Below are positions 18,819-27,370 of a stretch of DNA of 64,000 nt, one piece after another. This stretch comes from Streptacidiphilus fuscans (GTDB lineage: Bacteria > Actinomycetota > Actinomycetes > Streptomycetales > Streptomycetaceae). The notes under the pieces are model-generated. The model saw nothing but the letters and a program-made list of their open reading frames with translations. It had not been told where the DNA came from and made no database searches. Made by a program: the position numbers and the translations under genes. Each line of letters begins with the position of its first letter. The first letter of the stretch is position 1. The stretch is taken from the NCBI RefSeq assembly GCF_015690355.1, contig NZ_JADPRT010000008.1, positions 14,908-78,907 of the forward strand, given 5' to 3'.

Positions 18819-19454
18819 ATGAGCAAGGACCCACGCCCCGAACGTCCTTCCGCCGAAGCCTCCCGAGTGCTCGACCCGCGCAGCCTGCGGGCCTTGGCGC
18901 ACCCGCTGCGCATGCGCCTGCTCGACCTGCTGGCCTCCGAGGGCCCCGCCACCGGGACGACGCTCGCCGGACGGCTCGGCGAGAACACCGGCACGGTGAG
19001 CTGGCATCTGCGCCAACTCGCCCAGCACGGCTACATCGAGGAGGACGCCGAACGCGGCACCCGGCGCGAGCGCTGGTGGCGGCGGGTCTCCACCCCCGAG
19101 GTCGTCGAGAGCGCCGACTTCCGCGCCAATCCGGAGAACCGGGCGGTACTCGCGTCCTACCTCCAGGAGACCGTGCGCACCCAGTTCCGTCGGGTCAGTG
19201 ACTACCTTGAGCAGGACTGGCCCGAGGAGTGGCGCGGCACCGGCAACCTCTCCCAGTACGACCTGCGCCTGACCCCGGACCGCCTCCGCGCGCTCAACGC
19301 CGAACTGCTCGCCGTCCTGGAGCGCTACCGCGCCGAGGCCACGGACAGTGCCGGCACGGCGGGCGACGCGCCGGGATCGCTTCCGGTCACCGTCCAGCTC
19401 CAGTCCTTTCCCCGGAAGGACTCGGCTCCCCGGAAGGACACGGCCGCGTCATGA
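18819..19454 (+). CDS. ArsR-type winged-helix regulator
   Basis: 211 aa. HTH_20/ArsR-like winged helix near residues 20-85: RALAHPLRMRLLDLLASEGPATGTTLAGRLGENTGTVSWHLRQLAQHGYI. The C-terminal part (about residues 100-190) resembles the extended helical domain of regulators paired with MFS transporters in actinomycetes. No metal-binding CxC motif is visible, so metal sensing is unlikely. It overlaps the following MFS gene by ATGA. Two near-identical palindromes directly upstream are its likely operators, giving a self-regulated regulator-exporter operon. Confidence 0.9.
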   Translation: MSKDPRPERPSAEASRVLDPRSLRALAHPLRMRLLDLLASEGPATGTTLAGRLGENTGTVSWHLRQLAQHGYIEEDAERGTRRERWWRRVSTPEVVESADFRANPENRAVLASYLQETVRTQFRRVSDYLEQDWPEEWRGTGNLSQYDLRLTPDRLRALNAELLAVLERYRAEATDSAGTAGDAPGSLPVTVQLQSFPRKDSAPRKDTAAS

Positions 19455-20914
19455 CCGGTCTGCTGCGGCGCGACCGCGACTTCCGCCTGCTGTGGACCGG
19501 TGAGGTCGCCGGTCAGTTCGGCTCCTGCGTCACCGGCGTGGCGATGCCGCTGATCGCCCTCACCGTGCTCCACGCCGACGCCCTGACGGTCAGTCTGATC
19601 ACCGCCGCCGCCTGGCTGCCGTGGCTGCTGGTCGGCCTTCCGGCCGGGGCCTGGGTGGACCGGCTCCCCCACCGGCCGGTGATGGCCGTGGCCCAGGCGG
19701 TGGCGCTGCTGACCGTGGCCAGCGTCCCGGCCGCGGCCTGGGCGGGCGTGCTCAGCATCGGCCAACTGCTGGGCGTGGCCCTCGTCCGCGGCACCGCGCA
19801 GGTCTTCTTCCAGACCGCCTACACCGCCTACCTGCCGGTCCTGCTCCCCTCCCAGGACCGGGCCGAAGGCAACGCGAAGCTCCAGGGCAGCGCCTCCGCC
19901 GCACAGCTCGTCGGCCTGAGCTCGGGCGGCGCGCTGGCCCAACTGCTGGGCGTGACAGGCGGGATGCTGGTGAACGCTGGCACGTTCATGGTCTCGCTGC
20001 TCTGCCTCGGCTCGATCCGGCACCGCCCCGCCGCCCCAGCCGCTCCGGCCCCGGCTCCCGCCAAGGAGCGACGCCCGCTGCGCCGGGACATCGCCGAGGG
20101 GCTGCGCCTGGTGGCGGGCGACCCGTGGATCCGCTCGTTCACGCTCTTCGGCGCGGCCTCCAACCTGGCGTTGACCGGCTTCCAGTCGATCCAGGTCGTC
20201 TTCCTGATCCAGCACGTCGGAGTGAGTGCGACCGCGGTCGGCCTGCTGATCGCGGCGTCCGGCCTGGGCGGCGTGCTGGGTGCGTTCGCCGGGCCCCGGA
20301 TCGGCGCCAGGATCGGGACGGCGCGGGCAATGCTCGTCCTCGAACTCGGCCTGCCTGCCCTGGTCCTGCTGATCCCGCTGACGACCGCAGGGGCGGGCCT
20401 CGGCCTCTACCTCGCGGGCAGCCTCTGCGTCTCGCTCGGGATCGTGGGCGGCAACGTGCTCAAGGCCGGCTTCCAACAGCGCTACTGCCCCACGGGCCTG
20501 CTCGGCCGCGTCACCGCGACCGCGTCCGTGCTGAACTTCGGCGCGATCCCGCTCGGGGCGGTGCTCGCGGGTGCGCTCGCCGGATGGGTGGGCCTGGTCC
20601 CGGCGATGTGGATCATGACGGCGGGTGTGCCACTGGCGGCCCTCCTGCTGCTGGCCTCGCCGCTCCCCCGGCACCGCGACTTCCCGACGGACGCCTGCCT
20701 CGCCGCCCCGGCAGACTCCGCAGACCCCACGACCACGGACTCCGCACCGGAAGCACCGGAAGCGGTGGAAGCAGCGGACGGGGACCGGCCGCGCCCCTGG
20801 GCCAGGCACTGCCCAGGAACGGGGCCGGTCACCGGGCGTCAGCCCAGGGGAGGCACCTCCGGGGAGACGCCGAACGGCACGTCTCCGACGGCGCGGCCCA
20901 CGCGTTTCCCGTAG
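19451..20914 (+). CDS. MFS transporter
   Basis: 487 aa from ATG 19451, whose first base overlaps the regulator gene by 4 bp (ATGA), so translation is coupled. It begins LLRRDRDFRLLWTGEVAGQFGSCVTGVAMPLIAL, the opening of the MFS_3/enterobactin-exporter-like family with 12 membrane helices. Motif A-like GAWVDRLPHRPVMAVAQ follows. A long hydrophilic Ala/Pro/Glu-rich tail occupies the last 65 residues. Probably exports the ligand sensed by the ArsR-type regulator. Confidence 0.92.
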   Translation: MTGLLRRDRDFRLLWTGEVAGQFGSCVTGVAMPLIALTVLHADALTVSLITAAAWLPWLLVGLPAGAWVDRLPHRPVMAVAQAVALLTVASVPAAAWAGVLSIGQLLGVALVRGTAQVFFQTAYTAYLPVLLPSQDRAEGNAKLQGSASAAQLVGLSSGGALAQLLGVTGGMLVNAGTFMVSLLCLGSIRHRPAAPAAPAPAPAKERRPLRRDIAEGLRLVAGDPWIRSFTLFGAASNLALTGFQSIQVVFLIQHVGVSATAVGLLIAASGLGGVLGAFAGPRIGARIGTARAMLVLELGLPALVLLIPLTTAGAGLGLYLAGSLCVSLGIVGGNVLKAGFQQRYCPTGLLGRVTATASVLNFGAIPLGAVLAGALAGWVGLVPAMWIMTAGVPLAALLLLASPLPRHRDFPTDACLAAPADSADPTTTDSAPEAPEAVEAADGDRPRPWARHCPGTGPVTGRQPRGGTSGETPNGTSPTARPTRFP

Positions 20915-21008
20915 CGCCGCCGCCGATCGGCCGTCGTCTCCCCGCCATCCTTTCGTGCTCCGCTACGGTTCACCAAACCGGCTGCGTGAGGGCAGATCTG
21001 ATCGAGCG

Positions 21009-21941
21009 TCAGAAACCGAGCTTGCGCAGCTGCTTCGGGTCGCGCTGCCAGTCCTTGGCGACCTTGACGTGGAGGTCCAGGAAGACCGGGGTGCCGAGCA
21101 GGGCCTCGATCTGCTTGCGGGCGACCGTGCCGACGTGCTTGAGCCGGGCGCCCTTGGCACCGATGACGATGGCCTTCTGGCTCTGCCGCTCGATGTACAC
21201 GTTGGCGTGGATGTCGAGCAGCGGGCGGTCGGCGGGACGGTCCTCGCGCGGGATCATCTCCTCGACCACGACGGCGAGCGAGTGCGGCAGCTCGTCGCGG
21301 ACGCCCTCCAGCGCGGCCTCACGGATCAGCTCGGCGACCATGATCTGCTCGGGCTCGTCGGTCAGGTCGCCGTCCGGGTAGAGCTGCGGACCCTCGGGCA
21401 GCAGCGGGACGAGCAGGTCGACAAGGAGGTCGACCTGGTGGCCATCCTTGGCCGAGACGGGGATGATCTCCGCCCACTCGATGCCGAACTCCGCGCCCAT
21501 CTGCGCGACGGCGAGCAGCTGCTCCGCCAGGCGCTTGGAGTCGACCAGGTCCGTTTTGGTGATGATGGCGACCTTGGGCCGACGCTTGATCCCGGCGATC
21601 TCCTTGGCGATGAACTTGTCGCCGGGGCCGATCTTCTGGTCGGCGGGCAGGCAGAAGCCGATGACGTCGACCTCGGCCCACGTCGTCCGCACCACGTCGT
21701 TGAGACGCTCGCCGAGGAGCGTACGGGGCTTGTGCAGGCCGGGCGTGTCGACCAGCACGAGCTGTGCTTCCGGCCGGTGCACGATGCCGCGCACGGTGTG
21801 CCGGGTGGTCTGCGGACGGTCGGAGGTGATCGCAACCTTGGTGCCGACGAGCGCGTTGGTCAGGGTGGACTTGCCGGCGTTGGGCCGCCCGACGAAACAG
21901 GCGAAACCCGAGCGGTGCTGCTGGGTGGAGCTAGAACTCAT
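21009..21941 (-). CDS. era: GTPase Era
   Basis: 310 aa from ATG 21941. Essential GTPase for 16S rRNA maturation and 30S assembly. G1 loop GRPNAGKST near residue 18, G2/G3 in TTRHTVRGI and DTPGLHKP, G4 TKTD, then the C-terminal KH domain with IVIGAKGARLKHVGTVAR that binds the 3' end of 16S rRNA. A much longer frame upstream is not a real extension. Three same-strand small genes lie upstream (deaminase-like, small membrane protein), probably one transcription unit. Confidence 0.97.
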   Translation of the reverse strand: MSSSSTQQHRSGFACFVGRPNAGKSTLTNALVGTKVAITSDRPQTTRHTVRGIVHRPEAQLVLVDTPGLHKPRTLLGERLNDVVRTTWAEVDVIGFCLPADQKIGPGDKFIAKEIAGIKRRPKVAIITKTDLVDSKRLAEQLLAVAQMGAEFGIEWAEIIPVSAKDGHQVDLLVDLLVPLLPEGPQLYPDGDLTDEPEQIMVAELIREAALEGVRDELPHSLAVVVEEMIPREDRPADRPLLDIHANVYIERQSQKAIVIGAKGARLKHVGTVARKQIEALLGTPVFLDLHVKVAKDWQRDPKQLRKLGF

Positions 21942-22009
21942 GCGGCCATTGTCCCCTACGCGGGGAGCGGACGTGATCAGAGCCGCAGGACCACCCGCAG
22001 CGCGCGGGG

Positions 22010-22162
22010 CTACTTCCCCTTCCCCCGCTGGAAGAGGGAGGCGAGCGTGAACAGGGCGACGGCGATCGACGCCGCGAGCCAGCCCCAGTTGTGGTCCTGC
22101 TGCCAGTGGCCCATGCCCATCAGCACGAACAGCACTCCGCAGACGATCCCGACGCCCCTCAC
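22010..22162 (-). CDS. small two-helix membrane protein
   Basis: 50 aa from GTG 22162, preceded by GAGGGGGA on the minus strand. Two hydrophobic helices (GVGIVCGVLFVLMGMG and LAASIAVALFTLASLF) are separated by a short polar turn HWQQDHNWG, and the tail is basic (QRGKGK). No named family is recognised. It lies between the deaminase-like gene and era, and its conservation in this position in streptomycetes is likely but was not checked. Confidence 0.6.
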   Translation of the reverse strand: MRGVGIVCGVLFVLMGMGHWQQDHNWGWLAASIAVALFTLASLFQRGKGK

Positions 22163-22249
22163 CCGTCCCCCTCGCTGACCGCAACCCCCTGGCCCCGATC
22201 CGAACCGGACCGGGGCTCCCCACACGCGTGCCTACCGCAGCAGGAACAC

Positions 22250-22265
22250 CTACTCCACTACTCCA
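22250..22265 (-). repeat. 8-bp duplication containing a stop codon
   Basis: On the minus strand TGGAGTAG is repeated twice in tandem. The first TAG (22258-22260) is the stop codon of the deaminase-like gene, and the second lies 8 bp further, in another frame. Confidence 0.8.
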
Positions 22266-22614
22266 CGACGACCGTCTGCCGCACCACGGCGTCGGTGCCT
22301 GCGAGGAAGACGGAGGTCCCCGCGCCGCCGAGGTCGCGGACCGCGGCGAGGTCCCCCTCGGCCGGGTGGTTGGCGTCCGAGACGACCGCGGCCGCCTCCA
22401 GGCCCTTGGCACCGCTGGCGACGGCCATGGCCACGGCCGTCTGCAACGCGCTGAGGTGCAGCGACGGCAGGTCGACCGTGCCGGCGACATAGGTGCGACC
22501 GGTCTCGTCACGGACCGCCGCGCCCTCGGCGACGCCGTTACGGGCCCGGGCGGACCGCGCCAGAGTGATGATCTTCTTGTCTTCTGCGTCAAGCTCGACG
22601 GACTGCTCGCTCAT
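22258..22614 (-). CDS. cytidine-deaminase-like protein lacking catalytic residues
   Basis: 118 aa from ATG 22614. Overall it follows the cytidine deaminase fold (SARARNGVAEGAAVRDETGRTYVAGTVDLPSLHLSALQTAVAMAVASG), but the zinc and catalytic motifs (C/HAE and PCxxC) are absent: the corresponding positions read LHLSALQ and no cysteine is present. It is therefore unlikely to deaminate cytidine. Databases often name this era-linked streptomycete gene cytidine deaminase, and I would not rely on that. Its role is unknown. Confidence 0.8.
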   Translation of the reverse strand: MSEQSVELDAEDKKIITLARSARARNGVAEGAAVRDETGRTYVAGTVDLPSLHLSALQTAVAMAVASGAKGLEAAAVVSDANHPAEGDLAAVRDLGGAGTSVFLAGTDAVVRQTVVVE

Positions 22615-22631
22615 GGCACGAGAATACGGGC

Positions 22632-23537
22632 ATGACTGACCTTCGGATCGGCGTGATGTTCGACCGCGCGTGGGACCCGGCCGGGTTGGCCGCCTTCGCC
22701 CGCGAGGTGGAGGCGCTCGGGGTGGACGACCTGTGGGTGGTCGAGGACCTCGGCTGGAACGGCGGTATGACCGCCGCAGCGGTGGCGCTGGGGGCGACCG
22801 AACGGATCCGGGTCGGGCTCGGGATCGCGCCCGCGCCGCTGCGCAGCCCGGCCCTGCTGGCGATGGAGATCGCCACGCTGGCACGTGCCTTCCCCGGACG
22901 GTTCACGGCCGGGATCGGTCACGGCGTCCGTGAGTGGATGCGCCAGGTCGGCGTGGCGCCGCGCTCGCCGCTCTCCCTTCTCGAAGAGACCGTGACCGCC
23001 GTCCGGGGGCTGCTGCGTGGCGAACGGGTGACCGTCGACGGCCGCGAGCTGCGGATGGACGGCGTCCAGCTGGTCCACCCGCCCGCACCGGACGCGGTGC
23101 CGCCGGTGCTGGCGGGCGTGGTCTCACCCAAGTCGCTGGAGCTGGCGGGACGGGTCGCCGACGGGACGCTGGTCGTCGAGGGCATGGGGCCGGACGACCT
23201 GCGGACCGCCCGTGCCCTGGCCGAGCGCGGCGGCGCCGGCCCGGACCACCAGCTGACCGTCCTAGCCTTCCTCGGCGTGGGCACGGCACCCGAGGCACCC
23301 GAGGCAAGCAGGGACGGCCGGGACGCCGCGCTCGCGCTGGAGCGCGTCGTGGCCGAGCACGCCGCCTGGCTCGGCCGTCCGGTCGAGCAGACCTTCTCCC
23401 TCTCCGGCACCCCGGCCGAGGCCGCGTCCGCCGCCCGCGCGCTGGGCGCGGCGGGCGCCGGAACGGTCGTGCTGCGGCCCGTCGGCCCCGACCCCCTCGG
23501 GCAGGTCGCCGCCGTGCTCAAGGAGCTGCGGGGCTAA
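22632..23537 (+). CDS. LLM-class flavin-dependent oxidoreductase
   Basis: 301 aa. Luciferase-like TIM-barrel monooxygenase using FMN or coenzyme F420. Family landmarks are IGVMFDRAWDPAGLAAFAREVEALGVDDLWVVEDLG at the N-terminus, RIRVGLGIAPAPLRSPALLAMEIATLA, and AGIGHG near residue 97. These proteins act on diverse small molecules and the substrate cannot be read here. It starts 17 bp from the divergent deaminase-like gene, so the two share a compact promoter region. Confidence 0.9.
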   Translation: MTDLRIGVMFDRAWDPAGLAAFAREVEALGVDDLWVVEDLGWNGGMTAAAVALGATERIRVGLGIAPAPLRSPALLAMEIATLARAFPGRFTAGIGHGVREWMRQVGVAPRSPLSLLEETVTAVRGLLRGERVTVDGRELRMDGVQLVHPPAPDAVPPVLAGVVSPKSLELAGRVADGTLVVEGMGPDDLRTARALAERGGAGPDHQLTVLAFLGVGTAPEAPEASRDGRDAALALERVVAEHAAWLGRPVEQTFSLSGTPAEAASAARALGAAGAGTVVLRPVGPDPLGQVAAVLKELRG

Positions 23538-23571
23538 AGGCCGGGGGCTGCAAGCTGCGGAGGCCGAGGGC

Positions 23572-24786
23572 TCAGCTCTCGCGGGCCAGGCGGCCGAGCG
23601 CGAGCTGGGCGAGCAGGGCCGCGCCGTCGGCGAGGACCGAGTCGTCGAAGAGCGCCTCCGGCGAGTGGTTGTAGGCGGCCGTCTCCGGGTCGGCGCCCGG
23701 CGGGCACGCGCCGAGGAAGAAGTACGCGGACGGCACCCGCTCGCAGACGAACGAGAAGTCCTCCGCGCCCGCGAGCGGCTGCGGCATCGGCCGGAACCGG
23801 TCCTCGCCGAGCAGCTCACGGACGGTCCGGGCGGCGAACTCGGCCTCGGCGGGATCGTTCATGGTGACCGGGTAGAGCCGCTCGTAGCGCGCGTCCACCT
23901 CCAGCCCGTGCGCGGCGGCGACGCCGTGCACCACCCGCAGCGTCTCCTCCTCGGCCCGGGCCCGCGCCTGCGGCGAGAAGGAGCGGATGGTGGCCTCGAA
24001 CGACGCGTCGTCGGGGATGACGTTGTTGATGGTGCCGCCCTGGATGTGTCCGACGGTGACGACGACCGGGTCGAAGGCGTCGAAGCGCCGGGTCACCATC
24101 GTCTGGAGCGCCGTCACGGCCTCGCAGAGCGCCGGGATCGGGTCCAGCGCGGCCTGCGGGGCCGAGCCGTGGCCGCCGCGACCGCGCATGGTGACGTACA
24201 GGCTGTCGGCCGCCGCCATCGCCGGTCCGGGGCGGCCGGAGACGACACCGCCGGGCAGCATCCCGGCGACGACGTGCAGTCCGTAGGCCGCGACGACCTC
24301 GGCCCCGGCCGCGTCGAGCAGGCCCTCGTCGATCATGATCTTCGCGCCGCCCTGGCCCTCCTCGCCGGGCTGGAACATGAAGACCACCGACCCCGCGATC
24401 TCCTCGCGGCGCTCCGCCAACAGCCGTGCCGCGCCGACCAACCCGGCCACATGCAGGTCATGACCACAGGCATGCATGGTGCCCGCGGTCTGCGAGGCGA
24501 ACGGCAGCCCGCTGGTCTCCTGCACCGGCAACGCGTCCATGTCCCCGCGCAGCAGCACCGCGGGCCCGGGACGCCCGCCACGCAGCACCGCCGTGACGCT
24601 GCTCAGCTTCTGGCCCAGCGTCACCTCAAGACCCAGCCCCTCGATCGCGGCCAGAACCCGCGCCTGCGTCTTCGGCAGATCCAGGCCGATCTCCGGCTCC
24701 CGGTGGATCTCCCGCCGCAACGCGGCCAACTCCGGCTGCAGCGAGGCGGCTGACTCGCGCAGGGCGGCGGTGGGTGTCGTGGTCAT
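23572..24786 (-). CDS. M20-family amidohydrolase (paralogue A)
   Basis: 404 aa from ATG 24786 behind GGGAGG. Zinc or manganese-dependent aminoacylase/carboxypeptidase of the M20D type, removing N-acyl groups from amino acids or related amides. Metal-binding and catalytic motifs: MHACGHDLHVAGL (near residue 100), FQPGEEGQGG (near 138), VHGVAAAHG and the C-terminal AGAEDFSF. A dimerisation domain interrupts the catalytic domain. Paralogue B lies beyond the Lrp-type gene. The N-terminal halves are almost identical, while the C-terminal halves differ more. Confidence 0.94.
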   Translation of the reverse strand: MTTTPTAALRESAASLQPELAALRREIHREPEIGLDLPKTQARVLAAIEGLGLEVTLGQKLSSVTAVLRGGRPGPAVLLRGDMDALPVQETSGLPFASQTAGTMHACGHDLHVAGLVGAARLLAERREEIAGSVVFMFQPGEEGQGGAKIMIDEGLLDAAGAEVVAAYGLHVVAGMLPGGVVSGRPGPAMAAADSLYVTMRGRGGHGSAPQAALDPIPALCEAVTALQTMVTRRFDAFDPVVVTVGHIQGGTINNVIPDDASFEATIRSFSPQARARAEEETLRVVHGVAAAHGLEVDARYERLYPVTMNDPAEAEFAARTVRELLGEDRFRPMPQPLAGAEDFSFVCERVPSAYFFLGACPPGADPETAAYNHSPEALFDDSVLADGAALLAQLALGRLARES

Positions 24787-24855
24787 GGACGGACCTCCCG
24801 AGATCGATGATCACTCCGGTTCCGAGGCTAGCCCTCGCGCGCCCGAAGGAACACG

Positions 24856-24921
24856 CTTCGGTCCTCCTTCCGTCCTCCTCCGGTCGTCCTTCGGTCGTCC
24901 TTCAGCCATCCTTCGGTCATC
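24856..24921 (+). repeat. six 11-bp tandem repeats ending at the Lrp-type start codon
   Basis: Six contiguous 11-bp units: CTTCGGTCCTC, CTTCCGTCCTC, CTCCGGTCGTC, CTTCGGTCGTC, CTTCAGCCATC, CTTCGGTCATC. The last base (24921) abuts the ATG of the regulator (24922). A period near one helical turn could phase protein binding. The CU-rich units leave no Shine-Dalgarno sequence upstream of the start. Confidence 0.95.
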
Positions 24922-25953
24922 ATGGCCGCTGTGATCGACGAACTGGACCTGGCTCTGGTCGACGCGCTGCGGGCCGACCCGCGGGCGCCGTGGTCACGGC
25001 TGGCCGGGCCGCTCGGCGTCGACCCCGCGACGCTGTCCCGGCGCTGGGCCCGGCTCTCCGCCGACGGCGATGCCTGGGTGACCTGCTACCCGTCCGCCGA
25101 CCGGATCGGCAGGGGCCTGACGGCACTCGTCTCGGTGGAGTGCCGGGCCGACGCGGTCACCGAGGTCGCCGCGACACTGGCGACGGACCCGCAGGCGCCG
25201 ACCGTCGACCTGGTGAGCGGCGGCGCGGACGTGATCGTCACCGTGGCCGCGCTGACCCCGGGCCAGCTCACCGCCTACGTGCTGGACCGCGTCGGCCACG
25301 TCCCCGGCGTGCTGCGCACCCGGACGGCCTTCGTCGAACGCACCCTGCGCGAGGGCAGCACCTGGCGCGACGGCGCACTCGACCCTGAGCAGCGCGAGGC
25401 CATCGGCGACCTGCCCTGGGACAGCGAGCCCGACGGCGGCGAGCCCCGGACCGAAGGCAGCCCCACCAGCCTCGGCCCGACCGACCGGGCACTGATGCAC
25501 GCGCTCGGCGCGGACGGCCGGATGACCTTCGCCGAGCTGGCCGAGCGGACCGGTCTGCCGCCGACCACGGTCCGCCGCCGCGTCGACGAGCTGCGCCGCT
25601 CCGGCTTCCTCGTGCTGCGCTGCGACGCGAGCCCCAGGCTGGGCGGCCACGCGGTCGGCACGACGCTGTGGCTGGACGTCCCGTCGGCGGACCTCGATGC
25701 CGCCTGCCGCTGGCTCGGCGACCTCGCCCAGACCCGGATGTGCGGCGTGGTCGCGGGCGCGGAGGCCAATGTGGCGGCGTATGTGATGACCCACCAGATC
25801 GGCGAGGCCCGGCAGGTGGAGGCCGAGCTCGGCCGCGCGTTCCCGAGGGCGCGAGTGATCGACCGTCAGGTCACCCTGCGCACGGTCAAACTCGTCGGCC
25901 GCCTCCTCGACCCCGAGGGCCGTGCCGTCGGCTACGTGCCGATCGACACCTGA
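24922..25953 (+). CDS. two-domain Lrp/AsnC-family regulator
   Basis: 343 aa, about twice the length of a classical Lrp. Two AsnC-type HTH units can be seen, ELDLALVDALRADPRAPWSRLAGPLGVDPATLSRRWARL (near residues 4-40) and TDRALMHALGADGRMTFAELAERTGLPPTTVRRRVDELRRSGF (near 190), each followed by a RAM/Lrp-type ligand domain. This duplicated layout is common in actinomycetes. It diverges from M20 paralogue A and converges on paralogue B, so control of amidohydrolase expression by amino acids is plausible. It has no ribosome site; an 11-bp repeat array abuts the start. Confidence 0.93.
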   Translation: MAAVIDELDLALVDALRADPRAPWSRLAGPLGVDPATLSRRWARLSADGDAWVTCYPSADRIGRGLTALVSVECRADAVTEVAATLATDPQAPTVDLVSGGADVIVTVAALTPGQLTAYVLDRVGHVPGVLRTRTAFVERTLREGSTWRDGALDPEQREAIGDLPWDSEPDGGEPRTEGSPTSLGPTDRALMHALGADGRMTFAELAERTGLPPTTVRRRVDELRRSGFLVLRCDASPRLGGHAVGTTLWLDVPSADLDAACRWLGDLAQTRMCGVVAGAEANVAAYVMTHQIGEARQVEAELGRAFPRARVIDRQVTLRTVKLVGRLLDPEGRAVGYVPIDT

Positions 25954-25976
25954 CGGTCAGCTCGGCGCTGCACAGA

Positions 25977-27182
25977 TCAGCCCTGCTCCTGCGCCAGGCG
26001 GTCGAAGGCCAGCGCGGCGAGCAGCGCGGCGCCGTCGGCCAGGACGCCGTCGTCGAAGGCCGCCTCCGGGGCGTGGTTGTAGGGGGCCGTGAACGGATCC
26101 GCGTCCGCCGGGCACGCGCCCAGCATCACGTAGGCCGACGGCACCAGCGCCCCGAGGACGCCGAAGTCCTCGGAGCCGGCCACCGGGTGCGGCATCTCGA
26201 CGTACCGGCCCTCCCCCAGCGTCCGCGCGACCGTCCGTGCGGTGAAGGCGGCCTCGGCCGGGTCGTTGACCGTGACCGGGTAGCCGGGCTCGATCTCGGC
26301 CTCCACGGTCAGACCGTGCGCCTCACCGATGCCGCGCACCACGCGCAGCGACTCCTCGAAGACCCGCGCCCGCGCCTCGACCGAGAACGAGCGGATGGTC
26401 GCGGCGAAGGTCGCCGTCTCCGGGATGACGTTCTCGACGCTGCCCGCGTGGAACGTGCCCACGGTCAGCACGACCGGGTCGAAGGCGTCGAACCGCCGGG
26501 TCACCATCGACTGCAGCGCCAGCACCGCCTCGCACGCCGCCGGGACCGGGTCCAGCGCGGCATGCGGGCTGGACCCGTGCCCGCCGCGACCGCGCAGGGT
26601 GACCCGCAGCTTGTCGCACGCGGCCATGATCGGCCCGGGACGCCCGGCCACCCACCCGGCCGGGAGCAGCGCGGAGGCCACGTGCAACGCGTAGGCGGCG
26701 ACCACGCGTTCACCCGCGGCGTCCAGCACGCCCTCGTCGATCATCTGCTGCGCGCCGCCCTGGCCCTCCTCGCCGGGCTGGAACATGAAGACCACCGACC
26801 CGGCGATCTCCTCGCGCCGCTCGGCCAACAGCCGTGCCGCGCCCACGAGTCCGGCCACATGCAGGTCATGGCCGCACGCGTGCATCGCCCCCGGGATCTG
26901 TGAGGCGAACGGCAACCCGCTGGTCTCCTGCACCGGCAACGCGTCCATGTCGGCCCGCAGCAGCACCGCGGGCCCCGGACGCCCGCCACGCAGCACCGCC
27001 GTGACGCTGCTCAGCTTCTGGCCCAGCGACACCTCAAGGCCCAGGCCGTCCAGGGCCGCCAGGACCCGCGCCTGCGTCTTCGGCAGATCCAGGCCGATTT
27101 CCGGCTCCCGGTGGATCTCCCGCCGCAACGCGGCCAGCTCCAGCTGCAGGAAGGCTGCGGACTCGGCAAAGGTGGGGGCCAT
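25977..27182 (-). CDS. M20-family amidohydrolase (paralogue B)
   Basis: 401 aa from ATG 27182 behind GGAG. Same M20D architecture as paralogue A: MHACGHDLHVAGL, FQPGEEGQGG, GRGGHGSS in the dimerisation region and AGSEDFGV near the C-terminus. The N-terminal 170 residues are roughly 90% identical to A, but the rest is closer to 65% by eye. Glu and metal ligands are intact, so both copies are probably active with different substrates. Four 13-bp repeats lie 13 bp upstream of the start. Convergent with the Lrp-type gene, 23 bp apart. Confidence 0.94.
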   Translation of the reverse strand: MAPTFAESAAFLQLELAALRREIHREPEIGLDLPKTQARVLAALDGLGLEVSLGQKLSSVTAVLRGGRPGPAVLLRADMDALPVQETSGLPFASQIPGAMHACGHDLHVAGLVGAARLLAERREEIAGSVVFMFQPGEEGQGGAQQMIDEGVLDAAGERVVAAYALHVASALLPAGWVAGRPGPIMAACDKLRVTLRGRGGHGSSPHAALDPVPAACEAVLALQSMVTRRFDAFDPVVLTVGTFHAGSVENVIPETATFAATIRSFSVEARARVFEESLRVVRGIGEAHGLTVEAEIEPGYPVTVNDPAEAAFTARTVARTLGEGRYVEMPHPVAGSEDFGVLGALVPSAYVMLGACPADADPFTAPYNHAPEAAFDDGVLADGAALLAALAFDRLAQEQG

Positions 27183-27195
27183 GGACGTCTCCGGC

Positions 27196-27247
27196 GACTC
27201 GTGCGGGGTACTTGTGCTGGGTACTCGTGCTGGGTACTCGTGCGAGC
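27196..27247 (-). repeat. four 13-bp repeats upstream of M20 paralogue B
   Basis: Plus-strand units GACTCGTGCGGGG, TACTTGTGCTGGG, TACTCGTGCTGGG and TACTCGTGCGAGC follow one another without gaps. The array lies in the 5' leader of paralogue B, just upstream of its GGAG ribosome site. Confidence 0.9.
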
Positions 27248-27370
27248 ACATGCTCCCCCGCAGTCCCCTGAGCCCCACCTCCGTGCACGGATCGACCGGA
27301 CAGGGCCGCCCGGTGCACGAATCAGCCCCTGAAGCCGTCAGCCCGCGACCTCCGCCAGCCCGTCAGCCCG

